Assembly (NCBI RefSeq): GCF_000427295.1
Contig: NZ_ATNM01000137.1
Location: 1 to 64,000, forward strand
DNA from: Cyclobacterium qasimii M12-11B
Lineage (GTDB): Bacteria; Bacteroidota; Bacteroidia; Cytophagales; Cyclobacteriaceae
Length of the DNA stretch: 64,000 nt
Direction of reading: 5' to 3'
A model generated the notes under the pieces. It was given only the letters and a program-made list of their open reading frames with translations, made no database searches and had not been told where the DNA came from. A program made the position numbers and the translations under genes. The stretch's first letter is position 1. Every line of letters starts with the position of its first letter. This document shows, one piece after another, positions 35,890 to 46,005 of the stretch.

Positions 35890-37314
35890 TTAATTGCCGA
35901 GTTTAGCGTTGCTTTTTTCTCGTTCTAAATCACTATTAATCTCTTCTTCCGTTAATTTGAATGGTTGTTCTAATTTTTTAACTAAATCTGGTCTCTTTTC
36001 AGCAAGGTCATTTGATTCAGAGATATCTTCACTCAGGTTAAATAACTTCCAAGGTTCCAGATTACTTTCCCTAAAAATTTTATAGTCACCCCAAATCAAA
36101 GCCTCTTGTCCCTTGTATTTAAAAAACATGGAAGCATGAGGTGAATGAGTCGTTTCACCTGTCAACACAGGTAAAGGGTTTTTGCCATCATAATACCTGT
36201 CTTGTGGCAACTCAGCCTCTGCGAGATCAGCAGCACCCACCAACAAGTCCAAAGACCATAGGCGTGTGTTGATGGTAGAATTGGCTTTTACTTTACCTGG
36301 CCATCTAACCAATGCAGGCACGCGTATTCCACCTTCCCATAGGGTCACTCCTGCTCCATTCAGTGGTGCGTTGGATTGTATGTCCAGGTAAGGGTAAAAA
36401 GCACCGTTGTCTGAATAGAAAAACACAAAGGTATTGTCTGCAATCCCAAGTTCATCCAACGAAGTCATCAATCTCCCTACGGCCATGTCTATTGCGGTAA
36501 CTATAGCATTGAACCTTTTTTTAGGGTCTTTCTCATCTGGTTTTAGGCCATAAGGTTTAAAAGCATAATCTGGCGCTTTCCAAATGTTCTCTTCCCCTGG
36601 CTCAATATTTCTATCTCCAGGATGATGTGGCGCATCAAATGGGAGGTAGACCATCCATGGTTTTTCTTCTGCCGTATTCTTATTAATGAAATCAATGGCT
36701 GCATTGGCAAATAGGTCCGTACTGAACTCCCCATGTCTATTGATAGAAGTGGTATTATGGTAAAGGTCGTGTCTCCCCGCATAAACATGTGAAAAATGAT
36801 CCACATTTCCAGAAGCAATGCCCAGAAATTCGTCAAAACCTCTTTCAGTAGGTCTGGAACCAGGTGCAAAACCAATGTTCCATTTACCAAAGGCCCCTGT
36901 TGCATAACCATGAGGACTGCTTTTTAATACCCTTGGAATGATGATTTCTGTTTGAGGAAGTCCTATTCCATAGTTACCAGCCAAACCACCAAGTTGGTAA
37001 TCCAATTTGTTTCTTTGAGGTATTCTTCCCGTAAGCAAACTAGCCCTGGAGGCTGTGCATGTTGGGGATCCCGTATAGAAATCTGTCAAAATCGCACCTT
37101 GTTTGGCCAATTTATTCAAGTTAGGTGTCAATATTGGAGAAGCCTCATTCATAAAACTAAAATCCCCATAGCCTACATTGTCAACGGTTATGATAAGGAT
37201 ATTAGGAGGCGCTTGGGTGTTGTTTTTTTGCCTGCCAAAGGAGGGAATAACAATGAGGTTAGCACAAATAATAAGGAGCGCAATTCCTTTAAAGGATTTC
37301 AATAATTTTGTCAT
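35890..37314 (-). CDS. S1-family sulfatase, arylsulfatase A-like
   Basis: The 474-aa protein has a signal peptide (cleavage about PSFG, 27), ITVDNVGYGD (metal site), the formylglycine motif CTASR (Cys86, the Ala form of C-x-[PA]-x-R), GAFGKWNIG with Asn where His is usual, DAPHHPG and FYSDNGAFYP. TLWEGGIRVPALVRWP and PSLD/LSED end strands are normal for the family. It is the first gene of the three-sulfatase operon. The 413 bp upstream hold the promoter and no other gene. Confidence 0.92.
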   Translation of the reverse strand: MTKLLKSFKGIALLIICANLIVIPSFGRQKNNTQAPPNILIITVDNVGYGDFSFMNEASPILTPNLNKLAKQGAILTDFYTGSPTCTASRASLLTGRIPQRNKLDYQLGGLAGNYGIGLPQTEIIIPRVLKSSPHGYATGAFGKWNIGFAPGSRPTERGFDEFLGIASGNVDHFSHVYAGRHDLYHNTTSINRHGEFSTDLFANAAIDFINKNTAEEKPWMVYLPFDAPHHPGDRNIEPGEENIWKAPDYAFKPYGLKPDEKDPKKRFNAIVTAIDMAVGRLMTSLDELGIADNTFVFFYSDNGAFYPYLDIQSNAPLNGAGVTLWEGGIRVPALVRWPGKVKANSTINTRLWSLDLLVGAADLAEAELPQDRYYDGKNPLPVLTGETTHSPHASMFFKYKGQEALIWGDYKIFRESNLEPWKLFNLSEDISESNDLAEKRPDLVKKLEQPFKLTEEEINSDLEREKSNAKLGN

Positions 37315-37691
37315 GGGGTTGTTTGATGATTAATTGATCTTGATAAAACAACAAAAATCTAACTCGTTCGATGTCTCTTTCCGCTTCAAATTAAATAGTT
37401 GTTCCACAAAATTTTAAATGGTCTTTAGACAGTGCAACTATTAACAATTGCTGAATTGGCAAAATCCCGAATGTAAAAGCCAATTATTTTCTTTTGAAGC
37501 TGATATTAATCAAATTTCAATTGTCCCACAAGGCATATCTATATGAGGCTTCAATTTCATACCGTAATAGGATTTGACAGGTACTAAAGGTCTTTTACTA
37601 ATAAGCCACTAAATCCAAAAGTTTGGTGTATTGCCCTACAGAGTATAATCATAACACCCCACTTTTCATAGTCCATAATTTAAATAAAAGA
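37315..37691. other. Intergenic region upstream of the three-sulfatase operon
   Basis: About 380 bp without ORFs lie between the first sulfatase gene and the terminator of the SusC/SusD operon. It should carry the sulfatase promoter. No clear -7/-33 boxes or LacI-type operator were found. Half-palindromes such as CAACTATTAACAATTGCTG are present but not convincing. Confidence 0.5.
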
Positions 37692-37727
37692 GGTAAACTC
37701 TCCCGGGAATTTCCAGGAGAGTTTACC
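37692..37727 (-). terminator. Terminator of the first SusC/SusD operon
   Basis: A perfect 12-bp stem, GGTAAACTCTCC (37692-37703) with GGAGAGTTTACC (37716-37727), has a 12-nt loop. It abuts the SusD stop codon at 37729-37731. On the minus strand it is followed by UCUUUUAUUU. Confidence 0.85.
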
Positions 37728-37728
37728 A

Positions 37729-39309
37729 TTACCAACCTGGATTTTGGGTCAATTGGGTGTTCAATTCTCTTTCTCTATTAGGAATAGGCCATAAATAATC
37801 TCTCCCTGTGTCAAAAGATCTATCAAATCCTTCAAGGCTGATTTGGACAAGATTATCGTTATCCAAATAAGTCATCCCAAATGGAACTCCTGGCATTACT
37901 TCTTCAGCTATTTCCCATCTTCTTATATCAAATAACCTAAAACCTTCGAATGCAAGTTCAACTGTCCGTTCATTCCTAACAATTGATCTTAAACTCGCTT
38001 GAGTATTCGCTACTTCAGAGGTAAAAGGTGGAAGCATTACACTTTCTCTTTGTCTAACAAGGTTAATTGCAGCATAAACCGATTCGTCAATTTCACCTAA
38101 TTCTATTTTCGCTTCGGCATAGGTCAATAGCACTTCAGCATACCTAATTAGAATAATATTAAGACCAGAGTTTGAAGGATTACTATAATCTTCATCTGCA
38201 ACATACTTCCTAACATTGTATCCAGTAGCCGTAGAGTAAACGGTAATTTGAACCGCATCAGAACCATCCGTTTCAGGTGTGGAACCATAAATTCCGCCAT
38301 CTGGAAGAGGTGTTATTTCTGTTAAAAAAACCGATTGAGCCAACCTCGGATCTCTATTTTCATAAGGATTTAATGGGTCAAAGCCACTTTGAGGATCAGA
38401 AATAGCTAACCCATTGGACATTGGGTAGGCATCTATAATCGATTTGGTAGGCACATACAAACTTCCATTACTTCCAGAAATCTGACTCCAAGGGGCTACA
38501 CTTGAATAAATATTATGGGAATTAACATCCGGGGCATATTCCCTTGCAAGCATCACCTCCGCATTGTTTTCACCTTCGTATTGAAACAAATTAAAGTAAT
38601 CAGGATACAAACTGTAAACATTGCTATCTATTACTTCTTTTGCTGCTTCGGCTGCTTCGCTATATCTTCCAGCATACAGCATCGCTCTGGCTTTTAAACC
38701 CAAGGCTGCCCCTTTTCCTATCCTTCCATTGTTTTCATACGGCAACCAAACTGCAGCCTGAGTAAGATCATCTTCTATAAAATCCCATATTTGTGAAACC
38801 GGAGTTCTAGTGACTGTTCTTCCTTGCGGAATATCAATTCCTGTTGTAAGCAATGGAACATCACCAAATAGCATTACCAGCTTAATGTATTGGTAAGCCC
38901 TCAAGGTCATTACCTCTGCTTTGTATTTATTGATAGCCTCCTGGTCACTCTCTTCTACCTGATCCACGTTGTCCATGAAATCATTGGCTCTTCGAATACC
39001 TTGATAAGCATCTTCCCACTCAGAAAAATACCTACCGGAAGCAATGGTTCCAAACCCACGTTGTAATTCTACATTGGCATTAAAAGGATGATTCGTCATT
39101 AACTGATCCGTCAATCCATCATACGAGAAAATACTTGTGCCATCCAAGGAGGGATATACTGCATTGGCAGCAAACTCTACATCATCCAAAGTTATCCAAA
39201 AGATTTCTTTTGAAATTCTATCATTAGGAATGGTTTCCAATAAATCACTTTGGCAAGAAACCATTATGATGACAGCTACTTGCAGAAATATATATTTTAA
39301 ATTCTTCAT
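37729..39309 (-). CDS. SusD-like/RagB nutrient-binding lipoprotein
   Basis: The 526-aa lipoprotein has lipobox VSC (Cys19). TPR-like SusD helices follow: RRANDFMDNVDQ, KYKAEVMTLRAYQYIKLVMLFGDVPLLT, GRIGKGAALGLKARAMLYAG and, near the end, IILIRYAEVLLTYAEAKIEL and LRSIVRNERTVELAFEGFRLFDIRRW. The C-terminus reads LWPIPNRERELNTQLTQNPGW, the standard family ending. It caps its SusC partner (18 bp upstream) and binds glycan at the outer surface. The ligand cannot be read from the sequence. The operon is likely switched by the FecR/ECF pair just upstream. Confidence 0.96.
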   Translation of the reverse strand: MKNLKYIFLQVAVIIMVSCQSDLLETIPNDRISKEIFWITLDDVEFAANAVYPSLDGTSIFSYDGLTDQLMTNHPFNANVELQRGFGTIASGRYFSEWEDAYQGIRRANDFMDNVDQVEESDQEAINKYKAEVMTLRAYQYIKLVMLFGDVPLLTTGIDIPQGRTVTRTPVSQIWDFIEDDLTQAAVWLPYENNGRIGKGAALGLKARAMLYAGRYSEAAEAAKEVIDSNVYSLYPDYFNLFQYEGENNAEVMLAREYAPDVNSHNIYSSVAPWSQISGSNGSLYVPTKSIIDAYPMSNGLAISDPQSGFDPLNPYENRDPRLAQSVFLTEITPLPDGGIYGSTPETDGSDAVQITVYSTATGYNVRKYVADEDYSNPSNSGLNIILIRYAEVLLTYAEAKIELGEIDESVYAAINLVRQRESVMLPPFTSEVANTQASLRSIVRNERTVELAFEGFRLFDIRRWEIAEEVMPGVPFGMTYLDNDNLVQISLEGFDRSFDTGRDYLWPIPNRERELNTQLTQNPGW

Positions 39310-39327
39310 GTTTTCAGCTATAATTTA

Positions 39328-42300
39328 TTAAAACCTAATGTTTGCTCCGAGAGAATACATACTTACCTGAGGGTAATATTGTCCTCTTCCTGAAGGAATC
39401 TCAGGGTCCAAATCCCATCTATTGAGTTCTGAAAAGGTCAATAAGTTGGTCGCTCCAAGAAATACGCGAATACTACCAACCGAAATCTTTTCGATTACTG
39501 AAGCGGGTAGCGTATATCCCAACACTACGTTTTTAAGCCTCAAATATGAAGCATCAATTAACTGTTCATCAGAAGTTTGGAAATTTCTCGGATCTCCTTT
39601 GATTGGCCTAGGGAATTCTGCATTAGGATTTTCAGGTGTCCAATAATTATCCGTATAAATGGCATGTGTAAATGTTTCATAGGTGGCTATTTGTTGAAAT
39701 GCACCATCTAACCTTGTTTTATGACCTGCGGCTCCTTGAAATTGCAGAAACAGGTCAAAATTGCCGTAATTAAGTGTTCCATTTAAGCCGAAATCAAATT
39801 TAGGAAATGACAATCCCAAGTTCTGGTGATCATTTTCATTTATAATTCCATCTTCGTTAACATCTACATACTTGACATCACCAGGGGCACTATTGGGTCT
39901 GAGAGTAGGGTAATTGTCAACCTCCTCTTGGGTCTGAAAGACGCCATCGGTGATATATCCCCAGTGGGAATTAATAGGCATTCCTTCTTGAATGATAAAT
40001 CGAGGAGCGGTGGTACTTCCAGAAATATATGGGCCAGAATTCACCAGGTCTATCACTTCATTCTTGTTCTGGCTAAAATTAAGCCCCAGATCATAGGTTA
40101 GTTTATTACCTCCACGGTAATTCAACCCAATTTCATAGCCTCTATTATTAATTATTCCAGCATTTTGAACAGGAGCTCCCAGACCTATTAGTGCTGGTAT
40201 GGGTAACTGCAACAAAATTCCATCAGTCGTTTTATTGTAGTAATCAAAAGTCATTGAAACCCTGTCTTCCAATAAAGCCATGTCAAAACCAATATTTGTT
40301 TGATAGGTAGTTTCCCAAGTCAGGTTTTGGTTGGCAAGATTTGATTGGGAAAATCCTTGCACAGGGGAATCGTTGAAGGAGTAATTAATAGCACTAAGTG
40401 TTTCATAGAAGGAATATAAACCCACAGCTTGGTTTCCGGTGGCACCATATGAACCTCTCAACTTAAATTCATTTACCACTCCTTTCCAGTCAGCCCAAAA
40501 TTCCTCTTCAGATAGCCTCCACCCAGCTGAGAATGAAGGGAAAAAACTGTATCTGTTATCCTGATTAAACCTGGAAGAACCATCATATCTGCCGTTCAAT
40601 TCAAGGAAATAACGGTTATTGTAATTATAATTTAGCCTGGCAAAATAAGACCGTAGTCCCCATTCCGCATCCACTCCTGTAGCATCACGATTCTCATTTG
40701 ACCCCTGACTTAAAGATTGAACATCATTGTTGTAAAACTCTTGTCGAAACCCTGTGATGATATTGTTTTGATTTTCAACGGTAGAATATCCCAAAAGACC
40801 AATAAATTTATGGGCACCAAAATCCTTGGTATAGGTCAATAGACTATTTAAAGTCAACTCCCTAATATTTCTCCTGGATTCTGTTAGCGTATTAACAAAT
40901 CGTTGAGTCACTCTACCATTGATTGGATCTTCATTGGAATACCTGTCTGAAAACGTTTTTATTTGAATATGGGTATTTCTAAGCGCATACTGGGTGGAAA
41001 AATTTAATCCAGGCAGTATTTCGTAATCAAATTTCACACTTCCAGTAAGGTAATCATCGATGGTTCTACTGTCACCTGTAAGTTCTGCAAATAGAAGTGG
41101 GTTATTTACCTGAGGGCCTAAGCCATATTCTCCTGTTTCGTATTTCGGCCATGAGAATTTACTTGCGTGTAACATGTATTGGAAAACAAGTGATTCCCCA
41201 TTACCTGAGGCAGATGAACCTGCAGGTTGATGTGACTCTTTGGTTCTGTAATTCAAATCTCCTGAAAACTTGATTTTCTCTGAAGCTTTCAGATCAAGGT
41301 TCATTCTAAATTCATTCAGTTTATCACTGAAATTCGGTGCAACACCGTCAATAGATTGGTGCCTTACACTGAATCTGCCTGTGAAATTTTCACTCCCTCC
41401 ACTTACAGAAAGTGTATGGTTTTGCTGTGGAGCTGTTTTCAACATGCCCAAATCATCTTTTCTCCAGTAGGGAAATGGAAGTGGATACTCAGGGCTAGGG
41501 GCATTGGCCACATAATTCTGAATGAAATCATCAGTGTAAGGGATACTCCTCCCAGCATTGGCATATGCATCATTCTCTAAACGAAAATAATTTTCGAGAT
41601 CCATGTGTTCGGGTCTGTTTGTAACTTCCTGAAGAGCAAAATAACCATCATAGCTAACTGAAATTTCACCTTTTTTACCTCTTTTTGTGGTTACCAGAAT
41701 AACTCCATTTGCTGCTCTAGAACCGTAAATTGCTGATGATGAAGCATCCTTTAATACAGTAACAGAGGCGATGTCATTTGGGTTAATGTCATTGATCCTT
41801 TGCTCTATTCCATCTACAATTACCAGTGGATTATTATTCCCGAGTGTAGTAATACCTCTAATTCTAATATTAATATTATTGTTTCCTGGTCTTCCTCCCT
41901 GATCTACAACGGTCACGCCTGGTGCTAGACCTTGCAAGGATTGTTGAAAATCTGCAACAGGCCTTCTTTCCAATTTATCCCCAGATACTTGTGCAAGAGA
42001 ATTGGTGACAGAAAGCTTCTCTTGCACCCCATAACCAACCACAACAACCTCATCGAGGGAAGTTTGGTCTTCTTTAAGAACAACAGAAATCTGACCTTGA
42101 TTATTAGGAACAATTCGCTGAGACTCGTAACCAATAAATGAGATTACTATTGCTTTACCAGTAGGAACATCCAAACTGAAATTCCCATCAAGGTCTGTCA
42201 CTGTGCCAGTATTAATTCCTTCAACAACAACCGTTGCACCAGGAATAGGAAGTCCATTAATGTCTCTAACAATTCCAGTTACAACAGCAAAAGAATTATC

Positions 42301-42687
42301 TATGTTAGGTATATTCTTTGTCCCAGATAGGGTACCTACATAAATAGTATTGTTTACTTGTTTAAATTTCAGCACAGTATGCGTTGAAATCTCATACAAG
42401 ATGTCATAAACGGATCTATTGCCCTGCTTTAATTTAACTTTAGTCTGTGCAATTAATTGATCATCAGCAAAAACCACCTTGTACTCGGTCTGTTTTTCAA
42501 GAAGTTGAATGACATTGCTTATTTGCCATTCGGATTGTTCTATGTGGATGAAGGTTTCGTCTATAGGCTTTATTTGCGCATTTGTATCATTGGCAAGCAA
42601 AGTACTTAAGAAGATCACCTGCAACACTAATCCATATAAGATATGACGTGATACCATTTTGATTAGGTGAAGTATTTTTGTTTTCAT
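39328..42687 (-). CDS. SusC-like TonB-dependent glycan transporter with N-terminal STN domain
   Basis: The 1119-aa protein has a signal region to about 38 and an STN domain (DETFIHIEQSEWQISNVIQL to about 120) that should contact the FecR anti-sigma factor. A carboxypeptidase-like domain (GIVRDINGLPIPGATVVVEG), a plug with SLDEVVVVGYG, GVTVVDQGGRPGN and IYGSRAANGVILVTTKRG, and a long 22-strand barrel ending SMYSLGANIRF follow. The STN domain, ECF sigma and FecR together define trans-envelope signalling: substrate binding relieves FecR and turns on its own operon. It lies 18 bp before SusD. Its 5' region (42688-42789) holds the expected promoter. Confidence 0.96.
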   Translation of the reverse strand: MKTKILHLIKMVSRHILYGLVLQVIFLSTLLANDTNAQIKPIDETFIHIEQSEWQISNVIQLLEKQTEYKVVFADDQLIAQTKVKLKQGNRSVYDILYEISTHTVLKFKQVNNTIYVGTLSGTKNIPNIDNSFAVVTGIVRDINGLPIPGATVVVEGINTGTVTDLDGNFSLDVPTGKAIVISFIGYESQRIVPNNQGQISVVLKEDQTSLDEVVVVGYGVQEKLSVTNSLAQVSGDKLERRPVADFQQSLQGLAPGVTVVDQGGRPGNNNINIRIRGITTLGNNNPLVIVDGIEQRINDINPNDIASVTVLKDASSSAIYGSRAANGVILVTTKRGKKGEISVSYDGYFALQEVTNRPEHMDLENYFRLENDAYANAGRSIPYTDDFIQNYVANAPSPEYPLPFPYWRKDDLGMLKTAPQQNHTLSVSGGSENFTGRFSVRHQSIDGVAPNFSDKLNEFRMNLDLKASEKIKFSGDLNYRTKESHQPAGSSASGNGESLVFQYMLHASKFSWPKYETGEYGLGPQVNNPLLFAELTGDSRTIDDYLTGSVKFDYEILPGLNFSTQYALRNTHIQIKTFSDRYSNEDPINGRVTQRFVNTLTESRRNIRELTLNSLLTYTKDFGAHKFIGLLGYSTVENQNNIITGFRQEFYNNDVQSLSQGSNENRDATGVDAEWGLRSYFARLNYNYNNRYFLELNGRYDGSSRFNQDNRYSFFPSFSAGWRLSEEEFWADWKGVVNEFKLRGSYGATGNQAVGLYSFYETLSAINYSFNDSPVQGFSQSNLANQNLTWETTYQTNIGFDMALLEDRVSMTFDYYNKTTDGILLQLPIPALIGLGAPVQNAGIINNRGYEIGLNYRGGNKLTYDLGLNFSQNKNEVIDLVNSGPYISGSTTAPRFIIQEGMPINSHWGYITDGVFQTQEEVDNYPTLRPNSAPGDVKYVDVNEDGIINENDHQNLGLSFPKFDFGLNGTLNYGNFDLFLQFQGAAGHKTRLDGAFQQIATYETFTHAIYTDNYWTPENPNAEFPRPIKGDPRNFQTSDEQLIDASYLRLKNVVLGYTLPASVIEKISVGSIRVFLGATNLLTFSELNRWDLDPEIPSGRGQYYPQVSMYSLGANIRF

Positions 42688-42789
42688 ATTTTCGTATGTT
42701 TTTATAAAATTAAAATGTTATAGGAACGGTCAGGATGAACCCGGTCATTTGGCGATGGAGGGTTTGTCCTGCATTTTTTGTTACATAGG

Positions 42790-43811
42790 CTACAATGATT
42801 TCAGTTTGACACTTTTATTTTGGATAGAATGTTTGAAGTTTAATGTAAAACCTAAACCTGTAAGTACATTATCTAGGTTATCATTATTGAATGTCCCCGT
42901 CACAGTTCTATTAATTTTAATTCACTGTCCAGAATAAAAGTTACCCCATACCATTGCTCCAATTTTTGAAGTATTTTCTGAAGACTTTCATTCTGAAACT
43001 TTATTTGCCCTTCTTTCCAAGCCATTTCGTTTTGGTAAATAAATGGGTGAACATGTAGGTGTATATTGTTGTCGAACACATACTCAACCATCTCTCCTGG
43101 AGAGAGAAAGGTGTTTTCACTTGCACTACTAATTTTTACTTTCCCTTCAAATAAAGCCACCCTATTGTTGTGAAATCTTGAAACGATATTAAAACTCGTC
43201 CCAAGAACCTCTGCCGTCATTTCACCCGCATGGACTTTAAATGGGCGCCCCTTCTCTTTTTTCACTTCAAAAAATGCTTCCCCCTCCAAATAAACTTCTC
43301 GAGACTTTTGGCCAAAAGAAGAAGGAAACCTAATTTTCGAATCACTATTTACCAGAACTTGGCTTTTATCAGGTAAAATTAAACGAAGTTTCTCGCCGGG
43401 TAGAACGATCCGTTCAATCCAGTTGATTTCGGCTATTAACTCTTTCTCAATAGGCTTATTGTCCCAAATAACTTTAAGCGTAACCGCAAGGAAACCTATT
43501 AATATCAACCAAACAGCTGCAACTTTTAATTGTAAAAAAATTGATTTTTTAGCCTGAGTTGGCCTGCTTTTATCTTTAATCTTTTGGTTGATCTTTACCA
43601 ATAGATTTTTTTTCCTTATATCAGTTTGAGGGGTGGTATTTGATAATTCCCAAACTTCTTCGAAAAGTTGGTCTAGTTCTTCACCTGCCTCATGCCGATT
43701 AAGCCAATTTAACACGGCTAATTCTTCTTCTTTCGAAGATCGACCATTTAAGTACCTTACTAATTTACTCTTATCCAATTTGCTTTGCCTTTTTTTATAA
43801 TACACAGGCAA
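42790..43811 (-). pseudogene. FecR-like anti-sigma factor, C-terminal frameshift
   Basis: The 303-aa ORF (42900-43811) carries an N-terminal helical region (SKEEELAVLNWLNRHEAGEEL), one membrane helix (VAAVWLILIGFLAVTLKVIW, about 92-112), and the FecR domain (LPDKSQVLVNSDSKIRFPSS, VYLEGEAFFEVKKEKGRPF, VLGTSFNIVSR). It stops at EQWYGVTFILDSELKLIEL, before the usual end. Past 42911 one base is missing (AATTAATAG for AATTAAATAG). Adding it restores KLNRTVTGTFNNDNLDNVL and GLGFTLNF, ending at a stop at 42790-42792. That is the standard C-terminal signalling segment of this family. Loss of this tail, if real, could affect contact with the SusC STN domain. The gene lies 68 bp after the sigma factor gene. 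Confidence 0.85.
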
Positions 43812-43879
43812 AGCAATATTTACTTACAAGATTCTGAGAAAAAAAATGCAGAAACTAGAATCACCTAATTTGTGACAAT

Positions 43880-44467
43880 TTATGACAGAATATTATTCAT
43901 GATTATTGTGAAAAATACAATTCTGTCGAAATTTTTAATTACAAAACACTTTTTAGCTTGATAAATATGATGCTCCACGGTTCGGATTGAAATACTTAGT
44001 TTTTTGGCTATTTCAGGATTAGAAAACCCATCTACTCTGCTAAGTAAAAATACTTTTTGTTGGGTTTTTGGCATTTTCTTGATAGTTGCCATGGTTTCAA
44101 GAGTGATTTCCTTTAAACAAAGTTGCCTTTCGATATCATTTTTATCCAATGAATTATCACCTGAAACATCCGAAAGATCGCACATTCGCTTAGCATCTCT
44201 AATTTTATTCAGCATCCGATTTTTGATGGATTGGTAAAGATAGGCACCAAAACTTTTAGTAGGATCTAAAGACTTTCTGTGTTCCCAAACACTAATGAAA
44301 ACTATTTGAACAATCTCCTCCGCCTCTTCAGGATTTAATAAAAAAGCACCTGCAAACCCAAGCATCCTGTCTATATACTGGTGGTATAGCTCTTCAAATG
44401 CAGATTTGTCTCCTTGCTTTAATAGCAGGACTATATCAGCTTCTGTATGTTGACATAGTTTTCTCAC
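43880..44467 (-). CDS. ECF-type RNA polymerase sigma factor (SigO/FecI-like)
   Basis: The 195-aa protein has region 2 (AFEELYHQYIDRMLGFAGAFLLNPEEAEEIVQ, IVFISVWEHRKSLD, FGAYLYQSIKNRMLNKIRD) and region 4 (MPKTQQKVFLLSRVDGFSNPEIAKKLSISIRTVEHHIYQAKK), a helix-turn-helix that reads the -35 region. It sits directly upstream of FecR and SusC, the usual order for trans-envelope regulation of glycan-uptake operons in Bacteroidota. It ends in FFTIIMNNILS, a rather hydrophobic tail, common in this group. A TATATTTG box lies 35-42 bp upstream. Confidence 0.93.
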   Translation of the reverse strand: MRKLCQHTEADIVLLLKQGDKSAFEELYHQYIDRMLGFAGAFLLNPEEAEEIVQIVFISVWEHRKSLDPTKSFGAYLYQSIKNRMLNKIRDAKRMCDLSDVSGDNSLDKNDIERQLCLKEITLETMATIKKMPKTQQKVFLLSRVDGFSNPEIAKKLSISIRTVEHHIYQAKKCFVIKNFDRIVFFTIIMNNILS

Positions 44468-44501
44468 TCCAATCCGCTGTTTTATAAAGAAATTTCTATT
44501 T

Positions 44502-44509
44502 CAAATATA
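44502..44509 (-). promoter_or_regulatory. Possible -7 box (TATATTTG) of the ECF sigma gene
   Basis: On the minus strand, 44509-44502 reads TATATTTG, matching the Bacteroidota -7 consensus TAnnTTTG, about 35 bp before the start codon. A clear -33 TTTG at 19-21 bp was not found, so this is weak. Confidence 0.35.
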
Positions 44510-44541
44510 GCAGAAATTAAAAGAGATTGCTCATATATCCA

Positions 44542-46005
44542 CTATCCAATAAAAGATTGCTCATTCACAACCTTCCCAAAAACATCTCTATGGTTGAATC
44601 TGATTTTTGGTTCACCTGATTCCCGGTCTACTTTAATAGATAAAAAGCCACCTATCAAATTGAGGTATTGGTGTTCTGGACGAACATCGCCTTCATCCCA
44701 ACCCTGTACATGATAATCACTCACAGGACCGGAACCAAATTCCACCAACCCAGTTTCAGCATCTTTGGAAACGTATTGCCAATGTCGATCTCCATTGACT
44801 ACAAACATGTTTTCCTGACTGGAAAGATAACCTCTTAACCAATCTCCTTCATTCTGAAAATTACTATTAGAGTGATTGTCTTTCTTTCTTTCTCTATCTG
44901 GACCGACTATAGGTGTAGCTGTGAAAAGAAGTTTGAAGGTGGCGTCTGATTCATCCACGGACTTGGTAAACCAATCAATTTGCTCCTTTCCCCAAATGCT
45001 TTTTTCACTGCCATCTTCCATGTCATTTGGAGACCTGTATTCTCTACCTTCTACCATCCAAAATTGCAAGTCTTTTCCCCATCGAACGGTACGGTAGGGT
45101 TTGTCTTCGATTGGCACATTTTCATACCATATTTTCACACCATCCTGAAAGGTTAAATCTCCATAAGGTCCTTTCCCAAGATAAGCATCGTCCTTCAATA
45201 CATCGTGATCATCCTTGATCATGTATATTGGGACTTTCTTGAAAAAATCCCTCAAAGATGGCCAGCCATTCATCGCATGCCATTTATGACGTGCTTTCTC
45301 GAAATTTTTAGCCAAAGGTCCAGGTTTATCATAATAAATGTAATCACCCGTATGTACAAAAAAGTCGGGATTGAGCTTGGCCATACTGTCATAGGTATGA
45401 AAGCCCCTTGTCTTGTCATCAAAACTCCAAAAATACTGACAGGTAGAAGTGGTCAATAACACGGGAACCTTGTCTTTTTTTCCAGGGGCGGTTGAGAAAG
45501 AACCTTGTTCAATATTCACTTCACCGGAATCCGTCTTTTTTGCTTCCAAAATGATTTGATAAGCATGCCCTGATTTAAGGTCCTTGATTGGAATTTGAGA
45601 AGTAAAATCATTTGCAGGTGTAGCTTTCTTCCATGACGAAGTGTAAACCGTTCTCCCACGCTTATCTTTCACCGTGGCCCTTACCATGCCCTCAGTTCCA
45701 GCTACTGCCCCATCCATTTTACTTACCTCCTGGTTTTCATCAAAATTTATAGGATGCCTAAAAACCTTTTCTATTCGCTCATGCCTAACGGGGTTGGGTT
45801 CTGCCTGGGAACAAAGCCTTGTCCAAAGCATGGTAGTGTTTGTGTCCACTTCTGCTATCTTAAAGCCATTCGTGAAATAGGGAACTTCAGCTCTTCTTTT
45901 CATTTTCAATGCAGTTGCCTCAGAGGCAATCTTAGGGACGATTGAAAAGGAAACAAGTCCTGCAATGACCTTCTTAAAAAACTTTCTCCTATTGTTTAAA
46001 TTCAT
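44542..46005 (-). CDS. PhoD-like exported metallophosphoesterase (alkaline phosphatase/phosphodiesterase)
   Basis: The ORF could start at 46065, but MNLNNRRKFFKKVIAGLVSF at 46005 gives a twin-arginine-type leader and the expected PhoD start, 487 aa. Residues about 40-180 are the Fn3-like PhoD N-domain (FKIAEVDTNTTMLWTRLC). The metal-binding domain follows with TSTCQYFW, DFFVHTGDYIYYD (Asp ligands), IKDDHDVLKDD and NGDRHWQY. Such enzymes release phosphate from phospho-mono- or diesters in the periplasm. The gene lies after the terminator of the second SusC/SusD pair and 75 bp before the ECF sigma start, on the same strand. It could be read through from the SusD gene. Confidence 0.9.
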   Translation of the reverse strand: MNLNNRRKFFKKVIAGLVSFSIVPKIASEATALKMKRRAEVPYFTNGFKIAEVDTNTTMLWTRLCSQAEPNPVRHERIEKVFRHPINFDENQEVSKMDGAVAGTEGMVRATVKDKRGRTVYTSSWKKATPANDFTSQIPIKDLKSGHAYQIILEAKKTDSGEVNIEQGSFSTAPGKKDKVPVLLTTSTCQYFWSFDDKTRGFHTYDSMAKLNPDFFVHTGDYIYYDKPGPLAKNFEKARHKWHAMNGWPSLRDFFKKVPIYMIKDDHDVLKDDAYLGKGPYGDLTFQDGVKIWYENVPIEDKPYRTVRWGKDLQFWMVEGREYRSPNDMEDGSEKSIWGKEQIDWFTKSVDESDATFKLLFTATPIVGPDRERKKDNHSNSNFQNEGDWLRGYLSSQENMFVVNGDRHWQYVSKDAETGLVEFGSGPVSDYHVQGWDEGDVRPEHQYLNLIGGFLSIKVDRESGEPKIRFNHRDVFGKVVNEQSFIG

